Made by a program: the position numbers and the translations under genes. Positions 7,675-16,312 of a DNA stretch of 17,307 nucleotides are shown here, piece after piece (the stretch's first letter is position 1; every line of letters begins with the position of its first letter). Where the stretch lies: the NCBI GenBank assembly GCA_023091735.1, contig JALKBU010001068.1, forward strand, positions 1 through 17,307, in the 5' to 3' direction. Under the pieces are notes generated by a model that was not told the origin of the DNA, did not search any database, and was given only the letters and a program-made list of their open reading frames with translations. This DNA is from Trichomonas tenax. Its lineage: Eukaryota; Parabasalia; Trichomonadida; Trichomonadidae.

Positions 7675-7811
7675 GCACTGAAATATAGATCAGAAAATGA
7701 ATATCTTAGATTTTTTTGGATTAACACCTTCAATATGGTTCATTTACTCTATAGTATCAATAAAACAGCTTATTCTCGAAAATGGAGTATCAATAAAAAG
7801 ATTAGTTATTT

Positions 7812-7815
7812 TTTA
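7812..7815 (-). terminator. TAAA poly(A)-type signal of the ARF gene
   Basis: On the minus strand TAAA occurs at 7815-7812, 11 nt after the ARF stop codon. Trichomonads use a short UAAA-type signal close to the stop codon. The placement fits, but the word is common in AT-rich DNA. Confidence 0.45.
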
Positions 7816-7826
7816 GAAAGATTGAA

Positions 7827-8372
7827 TTAAAAGTGTTCGTTGATCTGTTGGCCGAGCCAATCCATACCTTCATAGAGGCCGTCACCTGTTGTCGCACAGC
7901 AGCCCTGGACTTGCCATGGCCTGTTTGTGATCGCGTTGAGGCAAAGTTTGTTTCCGAGTTCTTGTGGCTTCACTGCATTCGGGTGATCTTGTTTGTTTGC
8001 GTACACGAGGAGTATTGCATCATGAAGTTCGTCCTCTTCGAGAAGTTGGTGAAGCTCGTCGCGTGCTTCGTCAATTCTCCCAAAGTCGTTCGAGTCAACA
8101 ACGAAAACGAGACCTTGTGTGTTGTGGAAGTAGTGTCTCCATAGCGCGCGAATTCTATCCTGGCCTCCGACATCCCATATGTTCATGTTGAAGCCTTTGT
8201 ACTCGATCGTTTCTACGTTGAAGCCGATCGTCGGAATCGTTGTCACATGCTCTCCTAACTTCAGTTTGTACAAAACTGTTGTCTTTCCTGCTGCATCGAG
8301 GCCGAGCATCAGTATTCTCGTTTCCCTGTTGCTGAACCAGTTCTTGAATGTCTGTGAGAACAACAAGCCCAT
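7827..8372 (-). CDS. ADP-ribosylation factor (ARF1-type small GTPase)
   Basis: A 181-aa protein, the usual ARF length. It is a GTP-switched regulator that recruits coat proteins and lipid-modifying enzymes to Golgi membranes. Every hallmark is present: Gly2 for N-myristoylation within [10 protein letters not shown]-loop GLDAAGKT (24-31), switch [11 protein letters not shown] (Thr48), switch II WDVGGQD with Gln71, NKQD (126-129) for guanine recognition and the CAT motif (about 159-161). I chose ATG 8372-8370. The nine extra upstream codons of the longer frame begin with GTG, lie in or upstream of the initiator, and would bury the myristoylation site. Stop TAA 7829-7827. An ARL is less likely given the close ARF1/2 sequence. 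The gene appears intact and cellular. Confidence 0.95.
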   Translation of the reverse strand: MGLLFSQTFKNWFSNRETRILMLGLDAAGKTTVLYKLKLGEHVTTIPTIGFNVETIEYKGFNMNIWDVGGQDRIRALWRHYFHNTQGLVFVVDSNDFGRIDEARDELHQLLEEDELHDAILLVYANKQDHPNAVKPQELGNKLCLNAITNRPWQVQGCCATTGDGLYEGMDWLGQQINEHF

Positions 8373-8377
8373 ATCAA

Positions 8378-8383
8378 TAATGA
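8378..8383 (-). promoter_or_regulatory. Initiator element of the ARF gene
   Basis: On the minus strand TCATTA lies at 8383-8378, matching the trichomonad initiator consensus TCA(+1)YTW. The predicted transcription start is the A at 8381, giving a 5' leader of 9 nt before the ATG at 8372. Such short leaders are normal in Trichomonas. It also supports choosing the MGLL start over the upstream GTG. Confidence 0.75.
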
Positions 8384-8399
8384 TTTTATTCTCACACAC

Positions 8400-8689
8400 T
8401 CAAAAAATCACAAGAAACAAACATCAAATCACAAAAATAGCCATTTGACCAAAATTATATATATAAATATGTTTTTAATGTATATGACTACACATCAAAT
8501 ATCACTCTTTATATCATGTTGTATAAACAATATTTCAGAAATGCAAACATCCGACCGATGTAAATCATTCAATAAAAATATTCTATGCTATATCACTCGA
8601 TGAAGATTCTAATGAAGATTCAGCTTTAGATTTAGAAAAGATTCAAATCTAGATCCAATGCGATTTATGATTGCATAGAATTGAACTGA
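8400..8689. other. Intergenic region between ARF and the glycine-rich gene
   Basis: AT-rich with no gene. A short acidic open stretch (8530-8652, including LDEDSNEDSALDLEKIQI) lacks a start codon and partly consists of repeated GAAGATTC words. No initiator for the downstream plus-strand glycine-rich sequence is evident. Confidence 0.5.
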
Positions 8690-9842
8690 AGGTGGCAAAT
8701 TTAATTAACAAGGGATATGAAAAATAAAACAGGGACAAAAATATAAATTCGTTTTTTGCCGACTGATCAATTCCAGCTATGCTGGGAATGGCGTCGGCAG
8801 TTCCAACATCAGCATCTTCGATCACCAAGTCGTCTTCGGATATCCATGTGGCGATTCTATAGGCAATTGTGCTCCATACGTTGCTGATCTCAGTCCTGGC
8901 TCCTATTTATTCGAAGCTTGGGGAGCCATTGGCGCGCAGTGGGCAGACTCAAAGCCAGGTCTTGGAGGCTACGCAAAAGGAATCTTAAAATTAAAATCAT
9001 CTCTTCGAATCTATATCTACGTAGGATCAACTGCAGAATTTAACTTGGTTACGGCCAAACTCATGTATGCTTCACTAGGAGGTGCATCTACTGATGTTCG
9101 ACTAAATGTCACTTCTAACTTTGCATGGAATGATTCAGTCTCTCTACGATCTCGAATCTTTGTTGCTGCCGGTGGAGGCGGTGCTGAGTGGTATGGCTCC
9201 ATTGGTGGCAATGGAGGTGGCCTCGTTGGTGAAAGGGGCTACACAGACTGCAATAATGATTATACTATTTGCCAAAATGTTATCACCACCGGCGGTAACC
9301 AGACCTCTGGAGGCACCGCAACTCCATCTGTTACATTTGGAAATGGTGTTGTTGGCAAAGGATTGAATGGACTTTTTGGAATTTCTCCATCATCAGGAGT
9401 TCCCGATATGGGTGGAATTGGTGGCAACGGCTACTACAGCGGCGCTTCTCTTGAGTATGCAGGCGCTGGTGGTGGCGGAAGTTCATTCATTTCAGGCCAT
9501 CCCGAATGCATTGCATTACTAAGTGATCGTGATGAAACACCAAGTTCATCATCAATCCATTACTCGGGGATATATTTTACATCCACCAACACTATATCCG
9601 GCAACAACACGATGCCGCTATACTATTTACCGAATTCACGAGGCATTGGTAATCGAGGTCGTGGTGCTGTTCGCATCACAATTCTTTCCAACATCATTTC
9701 ATGCAAATTTTCAAATTCCTCAAAGATATCATATTTTGCTGTTATCTTTATTCTATTGCATGATTCTTAAACACATTTATTTGAATACTGACCACATCAT
9801 TCTCAAACATTTTCTTACATCATTTTATTTTTTATATATTTC
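8690..9842 (+). repeat. First unit of a ~1.15-kb tandem duplication (glycine-rich sequence)
   Basis: 8690-9040 aligns directly with 9843-10175. Both start near GGTGGCAAA, share GCCGACTGATCA and run in parallel through the glycine-rich N-terminal domain at about 85% identity, with small gaps in the first 60 bp. After about 10170 the second unit switches to a different (BspA-like) sequence. Confidence 0.65.
8721..9770 (+). CDS. Glycine-rich surface-type protein, 5' end missing
   Basis: The frame is open from the codon after TGA at 8718-8720 to TAA at 9768-9770 (TAAA overlaps the stop). The conserved part starts near SSYAGNG (8772) and continues FGYPCGDSIGNCAPYVADL, SPGSYLFEAWGAIGAQW, GILKLKSSLRIYIYVGSTA, VAAGGGGAEWYGS, AGAGGGGSSFISGHP and GIGNRGRGAVRITIL. 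This matches a glycine-rich family common in Trichomonas and loosely similar to the extracellular glycine-rich region of ALK-type receptors. The C-terminus is weakly hydrophobic (YFAVIFILLHDS). The first in-frame ATG is at 9063, inside the domain and after about 95 conserved codons, and no initiator or signal peptide precedes it. It is therefore probably a 5'-truncated gene or pseudogene, though the long open frame suggests recent loss. A gene model starting at 9063 would give about 235 aa. Confidence 0.6.
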   Translation, partial: KIKQGQKYKFVFCRLINSSYAGNGVGSSNISIFDHQVVFGYPCGDSIGNCAPYVADLSPGSYLFEAWGAIGAQWADSKPGLGGYAKGILKLKSSLRIYIYVGSTAEFNLVTAKLMYASLGGASTDVRLNVTSNFAWNDSVSLRSRIFVAAGGGGAEWYGSIGGNGGGLVGERGYTDCNNDYTICQNVITTGGNQTSGGTATPSVTFGNGVVGKGLNGLFGISPSSGVPDMGGIGGNGYYSGASLEYAGAGGGGSSFISGHPECIALLSDRDETPSSSSIHYSGIYFTSTNTISGNNTMPLYYLPNSRGIGNRGRGAVRITILSNIISCKFSNSSKISYFAVIFILLHDS

Positions 9843-9892
9843 AGAGGTGGCAAAATTATATAAAAAGGGGTCATAACTCTAAGTTTGTTTTA

Positions 9893-10165
9893 TGCCGACT
9901 GATCAGTTCCAGCTATGCTGGGAATGGCTGCGGCAATTCCAACATCAGCATCTTCGATCACCAATTCATCTTTGGATATCCATGTGGCAATTCGAGAGAT
10001 GATTGTGCTCCATATATAGCTGATCTCAGTCCTGGCTCCTATTTATTCGAAGCTTAGGGAGCCATTGGCTTCCAGTGGGTCGACTCCAGGTCTGGACTTG
10101 ATGGTTATGCAAAAGGAATATTAAAACTAAAACAATCTCTCAGAATCTATATCTATGTTGGATCC
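9893..10165 (+). pseudogene. Second, broken copy of the glycine-rich protein N-terminal domain
   Basis: This copy reads SSYAGNGCGNSNISIFDHQ, FGYPCGNSRDDCAPYIADL and SPGSYLFEA in parallel with the first copy. It then meets TAG at 10055-10057, where copy 1 has TGG (Trp). The same frame resumes with GAIGFQWVDSRSGLDGYAKG and ends around GSTA near 10165. A TTTTATG in the position equivalent to the start of copy 1 gives an ATG at 9892, but in a different frame that stops within about 40 codons. The glycine-dense second half is missing. It is dead as written. Confidence 0.75.
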
Positions 10166-10828
10166 ACTGCATACAGGGAAACGAGAATACTGATTTCATT
10201 GTTCCCTCAACTGTTGCAAAATTTTTAAGTCAAGCATTTGCTGGAATTTCGATAAGAAGTCTTGTTGTCCCAAGCTCTGTTAATTTTAATAACACTAGGT
10301 ATTCGATTATAGCTAATAATAATCTTATCAGCACCTATATATACTGCGATATTATGGATCAACCAAATGTTATTACATATTGCTCTATGCTAAAGAATGT
10401 CTTTTACTGCGGTAAATATAATGCTTCAAAAAGCTTCATGAATAATGTACCAAGCAATGTGAATGAATACGTTTGCAATCCTAGATTTAAAGTAATATCA
10501 GGAATAAAAACTAAATATCTCAATATCAAATTTCCGAATGAAATTTTGCTTTCTTGTGCTCTTCCATATCCATTTATCTTTAAAAGATTATCGATTCAAC
10601 TTTATATGTTCATATTATTGTAATTTGGTTCAAGAGAATTAAGGGTTTAATTGTTTATGAATACAGAGAGTAATATATGAATTTATGAATTCGTAATTCT
10701 TTGGAGTCGTAATAACCGCCATCGTTTGTGGTGTCATTATTATTCATCTCAAGAGGAAAGAATATAATGATCAAAAATTTTACAACAGCTTTAACTTTAT
10801 AACTAAATATTTGAAATTATTTAAATGA
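10166..10828 (+). pseudogene. BspA-like leucine-rich-repeat surface protein remnant (C-terminal part)
   Basis: From about 10166 a frame shifted by -1 relative to the glycine-rich copy reads IVPSTVAKFLSQAFAGISIR then SLVVPSS, the Pro-Ser-Thr-Val / Ala-Phe rhythm of the LRR_5 (BspA-like) repeats. It continues to VFYCGKYNASKSF, a Tyr-Cys-Gly block typical of the C-terminal part of Trichomonas BspA-like proteins, and stops at TAA 10621-10623. Further down, in another frame, 10697-10828 reads FFGVVITAIVCGVIIIHLKRKE, a single transmembrane helix with basic stop-transfer residues and a short cytoplasmic tail ending at TGA 10826-10828 after TTTAAA. The family is a large adhesion/surface family on the parasite membrane. 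Two frame breaks and a missing N-terminus make this a pseudogene. A gene model might list only the 89-codon frame at 10354-10623. Confidence 0.65.
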
Positions 10829-10905
10829 TGTGAATATTTAACTACAAAAAAACAAATAACAAGATTTATAAAAATTCTATAATAAAACAATAAAACAAAA
10901 AAAAA

Positions 10906-13365
10906 TTACTTCCTCTTGAGTGACGTCATCGGTCTTATGACATTCTTGAGAGGAGGAAGGCTGAGCCTCTTGTTGACAGTGATTGGCTCTCCAGACAACT
11001 TAGTCTGCGAGTTTCTTGTCTCTGGACGACGAGCGACGAGAGCGGCTTTTGTTTCACGTCCGTTCTTCCTGATCTCCGCCTTCTTGTTCTCTTTCTCGAT
11101 GTTAAGAGTCTGAAGCTTGTTCTGAAGAGGAACGAGAGACTTTTGAAACTGACTTTCAGAGCTTGTTTTCTTATCATTGAAAATGCCTTCAACAGTCGTC
11201 TTTTCGGTGTTGAACTTCTTGACAACGCGATCAATCGCTGACCTATACGCGGTGTTCATCTTCAGTGCTGCTTCCTCTGATTCTTTCTCTTCAAGTTTCT
11301 GAATGTGTTCTGCGAGAGATGCTCCTTCTTCGAACCTGTGCACTGTAAGCAACTTTTGTGCCATTTGGCGCATCTCGATAAGTTTCGGTGAAGGTTTGTT
11401 GAACTTTTGCTGCATTTTCTCGGAGTCCCACTCTTCATCAACTTTGTCCAATTGCGTCTCCATCTTGAGATCGAGCTCGAAGATGGCGACTTCCTTTTCC
11501 GCTTCAATGCTATCCACGTGGCGCTGATGGTCTTTCGTCAGCTGATCTATCTGTTGATTGATTTGTTCGATTTTGTTATCGATGTTGTCGATCTCATCAT
11601 TCGCTTTTGTCTTTTCAAGCTCTGATTTCTCTTCTTTGATCATCTTCATGATTCCATCAACGTACATACTCTCTTCGATGTATCCCAAGCTGACGCACTG
11701 CTCCAGATACTTCTTGAGGTCGTTATTGACTGTTGCAACTGTCGATTCTTTATATCCGAGAATAGAGATTCCGCAAAGGGCTAAATATGTGACGGACTCC
11801 TTTGGATGAACAATGAGCTCTCTCAAGCGCTCCGGAATTCTTGATGATCCTTGCTCACTGTCGTATCCTTGCGATACTCTGATCTCATCGAGATATAAGT
11901 GAAAATCTGCATCCAATCCTTCGATCTTTTGGTTTGAATTTCTTGATCCTTTCTTTGGAGATCCTCCTGCAGAGTTTGATTTCGGCGGCGCATTCTTGTA
12001 CGTCTTCTGTGGTGCTTTGAGTGTTTTCTTGTGATTGGACTTTGGCGTGACGTTTGTTTTGTGGTTTTTATCTTTCTCTGACTTCTTATTTTGTATCATA
12101 CTGTCAGGAAGAATATCGAAAATCTGCGAAGAGTTTCTTCTTCCTCCAGCACTGTTAATCAAGCGCGGAAGTTCCTCTGTTTCTTCGTTATTCATCTCCT
12201 CATCGAACCGGTCTTCGTCTCTGGACCTCTGTGAAGCGACGTTGACGTGCATTGAGTAGTTATCGGGCATTTCAACTGAAAGTTCTGATGCAGATTTTCT
12301 CGATGACAATGGACGTCTTTTCTTTGCGCTTGGATCGTTTTGGATGGTTACTTCTGTGATCTTTGGATAGTAGTTTGCACAGGATGCGTTTCTGAAGTCT
12401 AAATTCCATGTTATAGCGGGATCTAACGCGATTTGTGACATTCTGCGTGCTTTTGTGAGTTCTGGGTTATAACCGAGTTGTTTCCATCGTTCTTGATTGA
12501 ATTTGTGCAGTGATTTAAGAATTTCACCAGTGAAAGGTTGTTCTTTCGCATCGAGCAATATCTGTGTTTCTTTTGGCAGCTCCTCAATGACGATAGGGTC
12601 CTCATTGCCCTGCTGAGGGATAGCGTGTGTTGAACCTTTAGGAATAAGCGGCCCATGAAGATTTGAAAAAGATGGTTGTCTAACACTAAGTGTTATAGCC
12701 TGATTTCCATCGTCTTCATCATCTTCGTTCACTAGTTCTTCAGCAAACTTATCTTCCTCACAATTCTCTTGTGCAGGAATTTCAACATATTGCGGCTTTC
12801 TTTCTTCTTCAGCAATGATATCATCAACGCTGGGAAGTGCCTTCGTGGAGCCCTTCAATATCATGTTTCCTTTGAGATTAGAATACGAAGGCTGCCTTAC
12901 ACTGAGTGTAATTTGTCCTTCGTTGGAATCATCCTCTTCTTTTTCGCCTGTTTCCTGTAAATCATCCAAATCGACAGGATTCGTTGATCCTTTCGGTATT
13001 AATGTCATTAAATTTGAAAATGAAGGTTGTCGCACCCCTAATGTGAGTTGACCTCCTTCATCGTCATCGTCGTTTTCTTCTTTGCTTAATTCGTTAAGTT
13101 TGTCTTGTAAAGGATTGTTTTTGTCGTTTTCATCAAAGTTATTATTCGAATTTTTGAGAAGTCCGAGCATAGGATTATCCTCTGAGTCATTGTCACCGTT
13201 TTCTTCGTTCTTGTCCTCAGAAACTGAATATGAGTAAGAATACGAATAATCTTCTTCTTCGCCCTCGAAATCGTCTCCAAACTCTTCATCATTAGCGCCA
13301 TCGTTTTCTTCACCTGTTATAGCGTTTTTCTGGTCATCATCTTCATCATTAAAGTCGGAGCTCAT
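10906..13365 (-). CDS. Acidic coiled-coil protein with three N-terminal repeats, 819 aa
   Basis: Function unknown; I recognise no enzyme domain. Residues 1-100 are highly acidic with a YSYSYSYSVSE run. Three copies of a ~24-residue repeat, consensus ITLSVRQPSFSNL..IPKGST, sit at about 105-128, 151-174 and 222-246, separated by acidic linkers. Residues 350-480 are Ser/Lys/Arg/Asn-rich and disordered. Residues about 486-575 look folded (HLYLDEIR, YLALCGISILGYKES, YIEESMYVDGIMKMI). About 576-780 is strongly heptad-like coiled coil, and the tail is basic, ending KRK. This resembles cytoskeletal or scaffold proteins, but that is inference. The frame extends 14 codons upstream to ATG 13407, but those codons contain the initiator (TCATTA 13375-13370), so I place the start at ATG 13365-13363 (MSSDFNDEDDD). 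Stop TAA at 10908-10906. Confidence 0.88.
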   Translation of the reverse strand: MSSDFNDEDDDQKNAITGEENDGANDEEFGDDFEGEEEDYSYSYSYSVSEDKNEENGDNDSEDNPMLGLLKNSNNNFDENDKNNPLQDKLNELSKEENDDDDEGGQLTLGVRQPSFSNLMTLIPKGSTNPVDLDDLQETGEKEEDDSNEGQITLSVRQPSYSNLKGNMILKGSTKALPSVDDIIAEEERKPQYVEIPAQENCEEDKFAEELVNEDDEDDGNQAITLSVRQPSFSNLHGPLIPKGSTHAIPQQGNEDPIVIEELPKETQILLDAKEQPFTGEILKSLHKFNQERWKQLGYNPELTKARRMSQIALDPAITWNLDFRNASCANYYPKITEVTIQNDPSAKKRRPLSSRKSASELSVEMPDNYSMHVNVASQRSRDEDRFDEEMNNEETEELPRLINSAGGRRNSSQIFDILPDSMIQNKKSEKDKNHKTNVTPKSNHKKTLKAPQKTYKNAPPKSNSAGGSPKKGSRNSNQKIEGLDADFHLYLDEIRVSQGYDSEQGSSRIPERLRELIVHPKESVTYLALCGISILGYKESTVATVNNDLKKYLEQCVSLGYIEESMYVDGIMKMIKEEKSELEKTKANDEIDNIDNKIEQINQQIDQLTKDHQRHVDSIEAEKEVAIFELDLKMETQLDKVDEEWDSEKMQQKFNKPSPKLIEMRQMAQKLLTVHRFEEGASLAEHIQKLEEKESEEAALKMNTAYRSAIDRVVKKFNTEKTTVEGIFNDKKTSSESQFQKSLVPLQNKLQTLNIEKENKKAEIRKNGRETKAALVARRPETRNSQTKLSGEPITVNKRLSLPPLKNVIRPMTSLKRK

Positions 13366-13369
13366 TGAA

Positions 13370-13375
13370 TAATGA
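13370..13375 (-). promoter_or_regulatory. Initiator element deciding the start of the coiled-coil gene
   Basis: Minus-strand TCATTA at 13375-13370 matches TCA(+1)YTW. The predicted start of transcription is the A at 13373, 8 nt before ATG 13365. It lies within the upstream extension of the reading frame, so the ATG at 13407 would not be in the mRNA. Confidence 0.7.
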
Positions 13376-13407
13376 ACGTTTTTATTTTGCAATTGCTTTT
13401 TTTTCAT

Positions 13408-13812
13408 TGCTTTACATTTTTCACGTTATTTTTCATTTCCTTAACTTTGTATTTGTTTTATTTGTTCTTTTATCATTGTTCGATCCATAAATGAGTTTTG
13501 TTGCATTAATTTTGGGATTTTGTAAAAGAAATTGATAAAAATTTTGATTTTTGGTTTTAATGACTGTAACTTTGGGTTTAATCACAACTTTTCATGTATT
13601 GATATATTTCATTGTTAATGAAGGAAGCAAACAGATGCGTTTTTTTCAATCTTTCATTTATCGTAAATAACAAGATTTCCTAATTTCGAGCGGAAAAGGC
13701 ACATTTTATTCTCTAGACTGCATAATATCGATTTTATTATATAATCATATAGTAATTTTGCGAATATAATGCTATTTTGCAAAAATCTTGTAAATAATAT
13801 GGGTTGAATTTG
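13408..13812. other. AT-rich intergenic region upstream of the coiled-coil gene
   Basis: No open frame, RNA gene or clear repeat. T-rich on the plus strand. It should contain any upstream regulatory sites for the minus-strand gene, but I can name none. Confidence 0.5.
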
Positions 13813-14470
13813 TTTTCCTATTGACTTTGTTGAGTTTTGCGATTTTTAACGAGTAAACCCCCCTATCAAGCCAAACTGAGAAGACATTTATGTGCTTTTC
13901 AGGGGTGCTGAGTATGTTTATAGCATTTGCTTGTCTATTTAACTTGAGGATCTCAATGCCTCCATGAGATTTCATCAAATTTTGACATGTAAAATAACGA
14001 AAGTTATTGTTTTCGACACTTTTTATCTGATATCTGTCATGTAAAGTCGAAAAATTGATATGTAATGTTACCAATGAGCAAATTTTGTGTGAACTTGAGG
14101 TAGCATAACGTTAGGTATGCTCGATGTATGGGCAAAGGAATGCCGTTTGACTCCTGCGCGTAGTGTATTTTTTCTTTTCTATTTTTTGATTTTTCAACCG
14201 GAACTATAGCAAAAATAAGCGAGCAAACGCTATAATAGTGAGATATATTTGTTATAATCATCAAAGAGATTCATAACAGAAGCACATTAATGATTTGTAA
14301 TGGATTTCCGTTTGTAATCATAACATGATTAAGTAATATAAGATCATGAAACAGATTGCACCACTAGAATCAGCACCCACAAAAAGCATGTAAATGTTTC
14401 ATCAGATTCGTCCAAGAATGGTTTACTCATTAAAAATCGCAAAACTCAAAAGAGTAAACGAGAAAAAAAA
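13813..14470. mobile_element. Non-autonomous TIR transposon, copy 2
   Basis: About 658 bp. The right TIR (about 14421-14470) is the same as that of copy 1; the left TIR (13813-13858) keeps TTGAGTTTTGCGATTTTTAA then CGAGTAAAC but its outer 15 bp have diverged. From 13908 to 14470 it matches copy 1 (5701-6263) at a constant offset of 8207 with no difference that I noticed, while the first ~95 bp are much less alike. It lacks the 338-bp insertion. The interior has no recognised gene; the 100- and 75-codon minus-strand frames are the same non-coding frames as in copy 1. Confidence 0.75.
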
Positions 14471-15144
14471 TGGAGACAATAATATGTGCTGGAACCAAAT
14501 TTTGGCGATAATTTTCGAATAAACAATTGCTATACACGATTGTATGACCATTTGTTGGATTAAATTTCTTCTCTGTTTATAAATGTGAACGTTTATTATT
14601 TCTTTGCTACCCGCAAAATCAGCTTGTTCTGCAAAGGAAGCGCTGATTACATGATACACAAACAATTACCTATCGATTGCTATCTTTATACCACCATTGT
14701 TCGCCGAAACTTGTCGTATAAAAAAGCTCACCATGGAAATCCGAGCTTAGTTACACTAGTAAACCCATTGCACCGTCAGCAAAATACACGAACTGTTATC
14801 TTTGCTATTAGAAAGTACTAATACAGCAAAATGATTCTACGAAATTTTGAAAATACATCTTTTCGATATCATTTTATTGAATTTAGAATATATATACATT
14901 GCATGCTCACATTTCATCATTTATTATTTTTTTCAAAAAAATGCATTCAATTGGGGTTTAGCGATAAGCGATTTTTGAAAAAAATCTACTGCCTCATAGC
15001 ACCATCCAAATTTAGATTTGGTGATACATGTATTACCTAATAGCTTTAAATTTTATGCTCTATTAATATTGACCGAATATCTATGATATTCGAAAAAATT
15101 TAATTTAATTTTCTTTAAATATTAGACTTTTTTCAAAACTCACT
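14471..15144. other. AT-rich stretch, no gene
   Basis: Short frames on both strands (69-80 codons) have no recognisable content; the minus-strand one starts from a non-ATG codon and runs into the transposon end. A small stem (AATCAGC with GCTGATT, 14617-14648) is present. No tRNA or rRNA. Confidence 0.5.
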
Positions 15145-15369
15145 CCATAGCACTAATCTCTAAAATATGCTAGTTATACTGTTAAAGTTATTCTGATTTA
15201 TCTTGCCTGTGTGAGACTCCGATTGATTTTTAAAATTCAATATGATTATGAATTTTTTTTTTTCAATAGTTCTTTCAAATTTAAAAATCAATCAGAGCTT
15301 CGAATATTAGGTTTTATCCTTTGCAACTATGCATAATACTGATACGCATTTTGGAAAATAGTGCTATGG
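15145..15369. repeat. Long imperfect inverted repeat, arms about 95 bp
   Basis: The arm 15145-15239 begins CCATAGCACTAATCTCTAAA and ends GATTGATTTTTAAAATTCAA. The arm 15274-15369 is its inverse; read on the minus strand it begins CCATAGCACTATTTTCCAAA and reaches GATTGATTTTTAAATTTGAA. The ends match well and the middle is diverged with small gaps. The ~34-nt loop is T-rich. A fold-back or MITE-like element is likely. Non-coding. Confidence 0.65.
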
Positions 15370-16171
15370 ATTCAAACTTATAACTTTACATGTTGCGACG
15401 AAATTCGAAGTTTTAATTTGGCAGATTTTACTGTTATCGAAACATTATTCTAGACACATATTCTATACATATAGTAGTATAGTACCATATAAGTTTTAAA
15501 CTTGTGAGTCAATGCTATTCCAAGTTATAAAGGCAACAAAAAAAGTCGTGATTTAGGGCATCCTTAAAATAACAATTCTTTGTAGCGTTGTGTCACATTT
15601 TAAAATTTTCAAGGGTCAGCCCTTGATGCTTCACGAAATTTAGGTGAACTTGTGGCTCCTGCAAATTTGGAGAATTTGCATATACCACTGGTATCATTTT
15701 ACGTATGTTTTTGATTGCAATCAAGGCATTTTTAGAGTTGTATTCTTAAGAAGAGTAAACATTTGATTTTTGACAATTGAAAGAAATTTTTGACAAATAA
15801 AGCATTCAATTTTGTGCATATGCTGGAGAAGCGGCGCCCTGAAATTCAATGCGCAAGAATCCGTGCATAAAAAATATTGGTCTAACGCGTCCAAATGTTA
15901 AAAGAACGAGCTCAATTGAGTCTATGAACATCAAAAAGTGATATGGGAGCCTTAAGGTCACTTTTATGAATAAACTATCAATTTTTGTGCGGGCAAATTG
16001 TCACCTTTATAAAAAGTGTCATAAATATCTTTGTAGTCTAACCAATACATCCAGGTTAGTGTTGTTGACGAGCCACAACTCTATCATCAACGAGCATATA
16101 CCTAATTGGTAAGAAAACAACGATATTTATGCATGCTTAAATTGTTGCGAGAATGTCATTGGGCATGGTTG
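15370..16171. other. No gene; probably the non-coding flank of the Mutator-like element
   Basis: There is no open frame of note. A 6-bp hairpin CAAGGG-TCAG-CCCTTG lies near 15610-15625. The stretch sits downstream of the minus-strand transposase, so it may contain that element's terminal inverted repeat, but its partner end is outside the window. Confidence 0.4.
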
Positions 16172-16312
16172 GCCTGAGACTTCCAAAGCCCTCGAGTGGC
16201 CAGGCCCTATCAAGAAGGACTCAGCCTACAGAAGCTGCCTCTACCTTCAGCATCAGATTCGATGCATGGAGAGGTCTGCCTGAGACTTCCAAAGCCCTCG
16301 AGTGGCCAAGCT
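16172..16312 (+). repeat. Dispersed ~106-bp repeat unit, copy B
   Basis: GCCTGAGACTTCCAAAGCCC begins at 16172 and again at 16278, 106 bp apart, so one full unit plus the start of a second is present. The unit matches 4110-4210 in the same orientation (shared CTCGAGTGGCCA, AAGGACTCAGCCTACAGAAG, CAGCATCAGATTCGATGCAT). It ends against the stop codon of the transposase frame at 16313. Confidence 0.75.

Noticed and set aside
7833..8448. Several open frames on both strands over the ARF gene
   Set aside because: They overlap a GTPase with all conserved motifs and have no meaningful composition; they are shadow frames.
8530..8652. Acidic open stretch ending LDEDSNEDSALDLEKIQI
   Set aside because: No start codon, only about 40 codons, and partly made of repeated GAAGATTC words.
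10916..13313. Many plus-strand and alternative-frame open readings over the coiled-coil gene
   Set aside because: Ser/Phe/Leu-rich antisense translations of Glu/Lys-rich codons are expected from the real gene and carry no domains.
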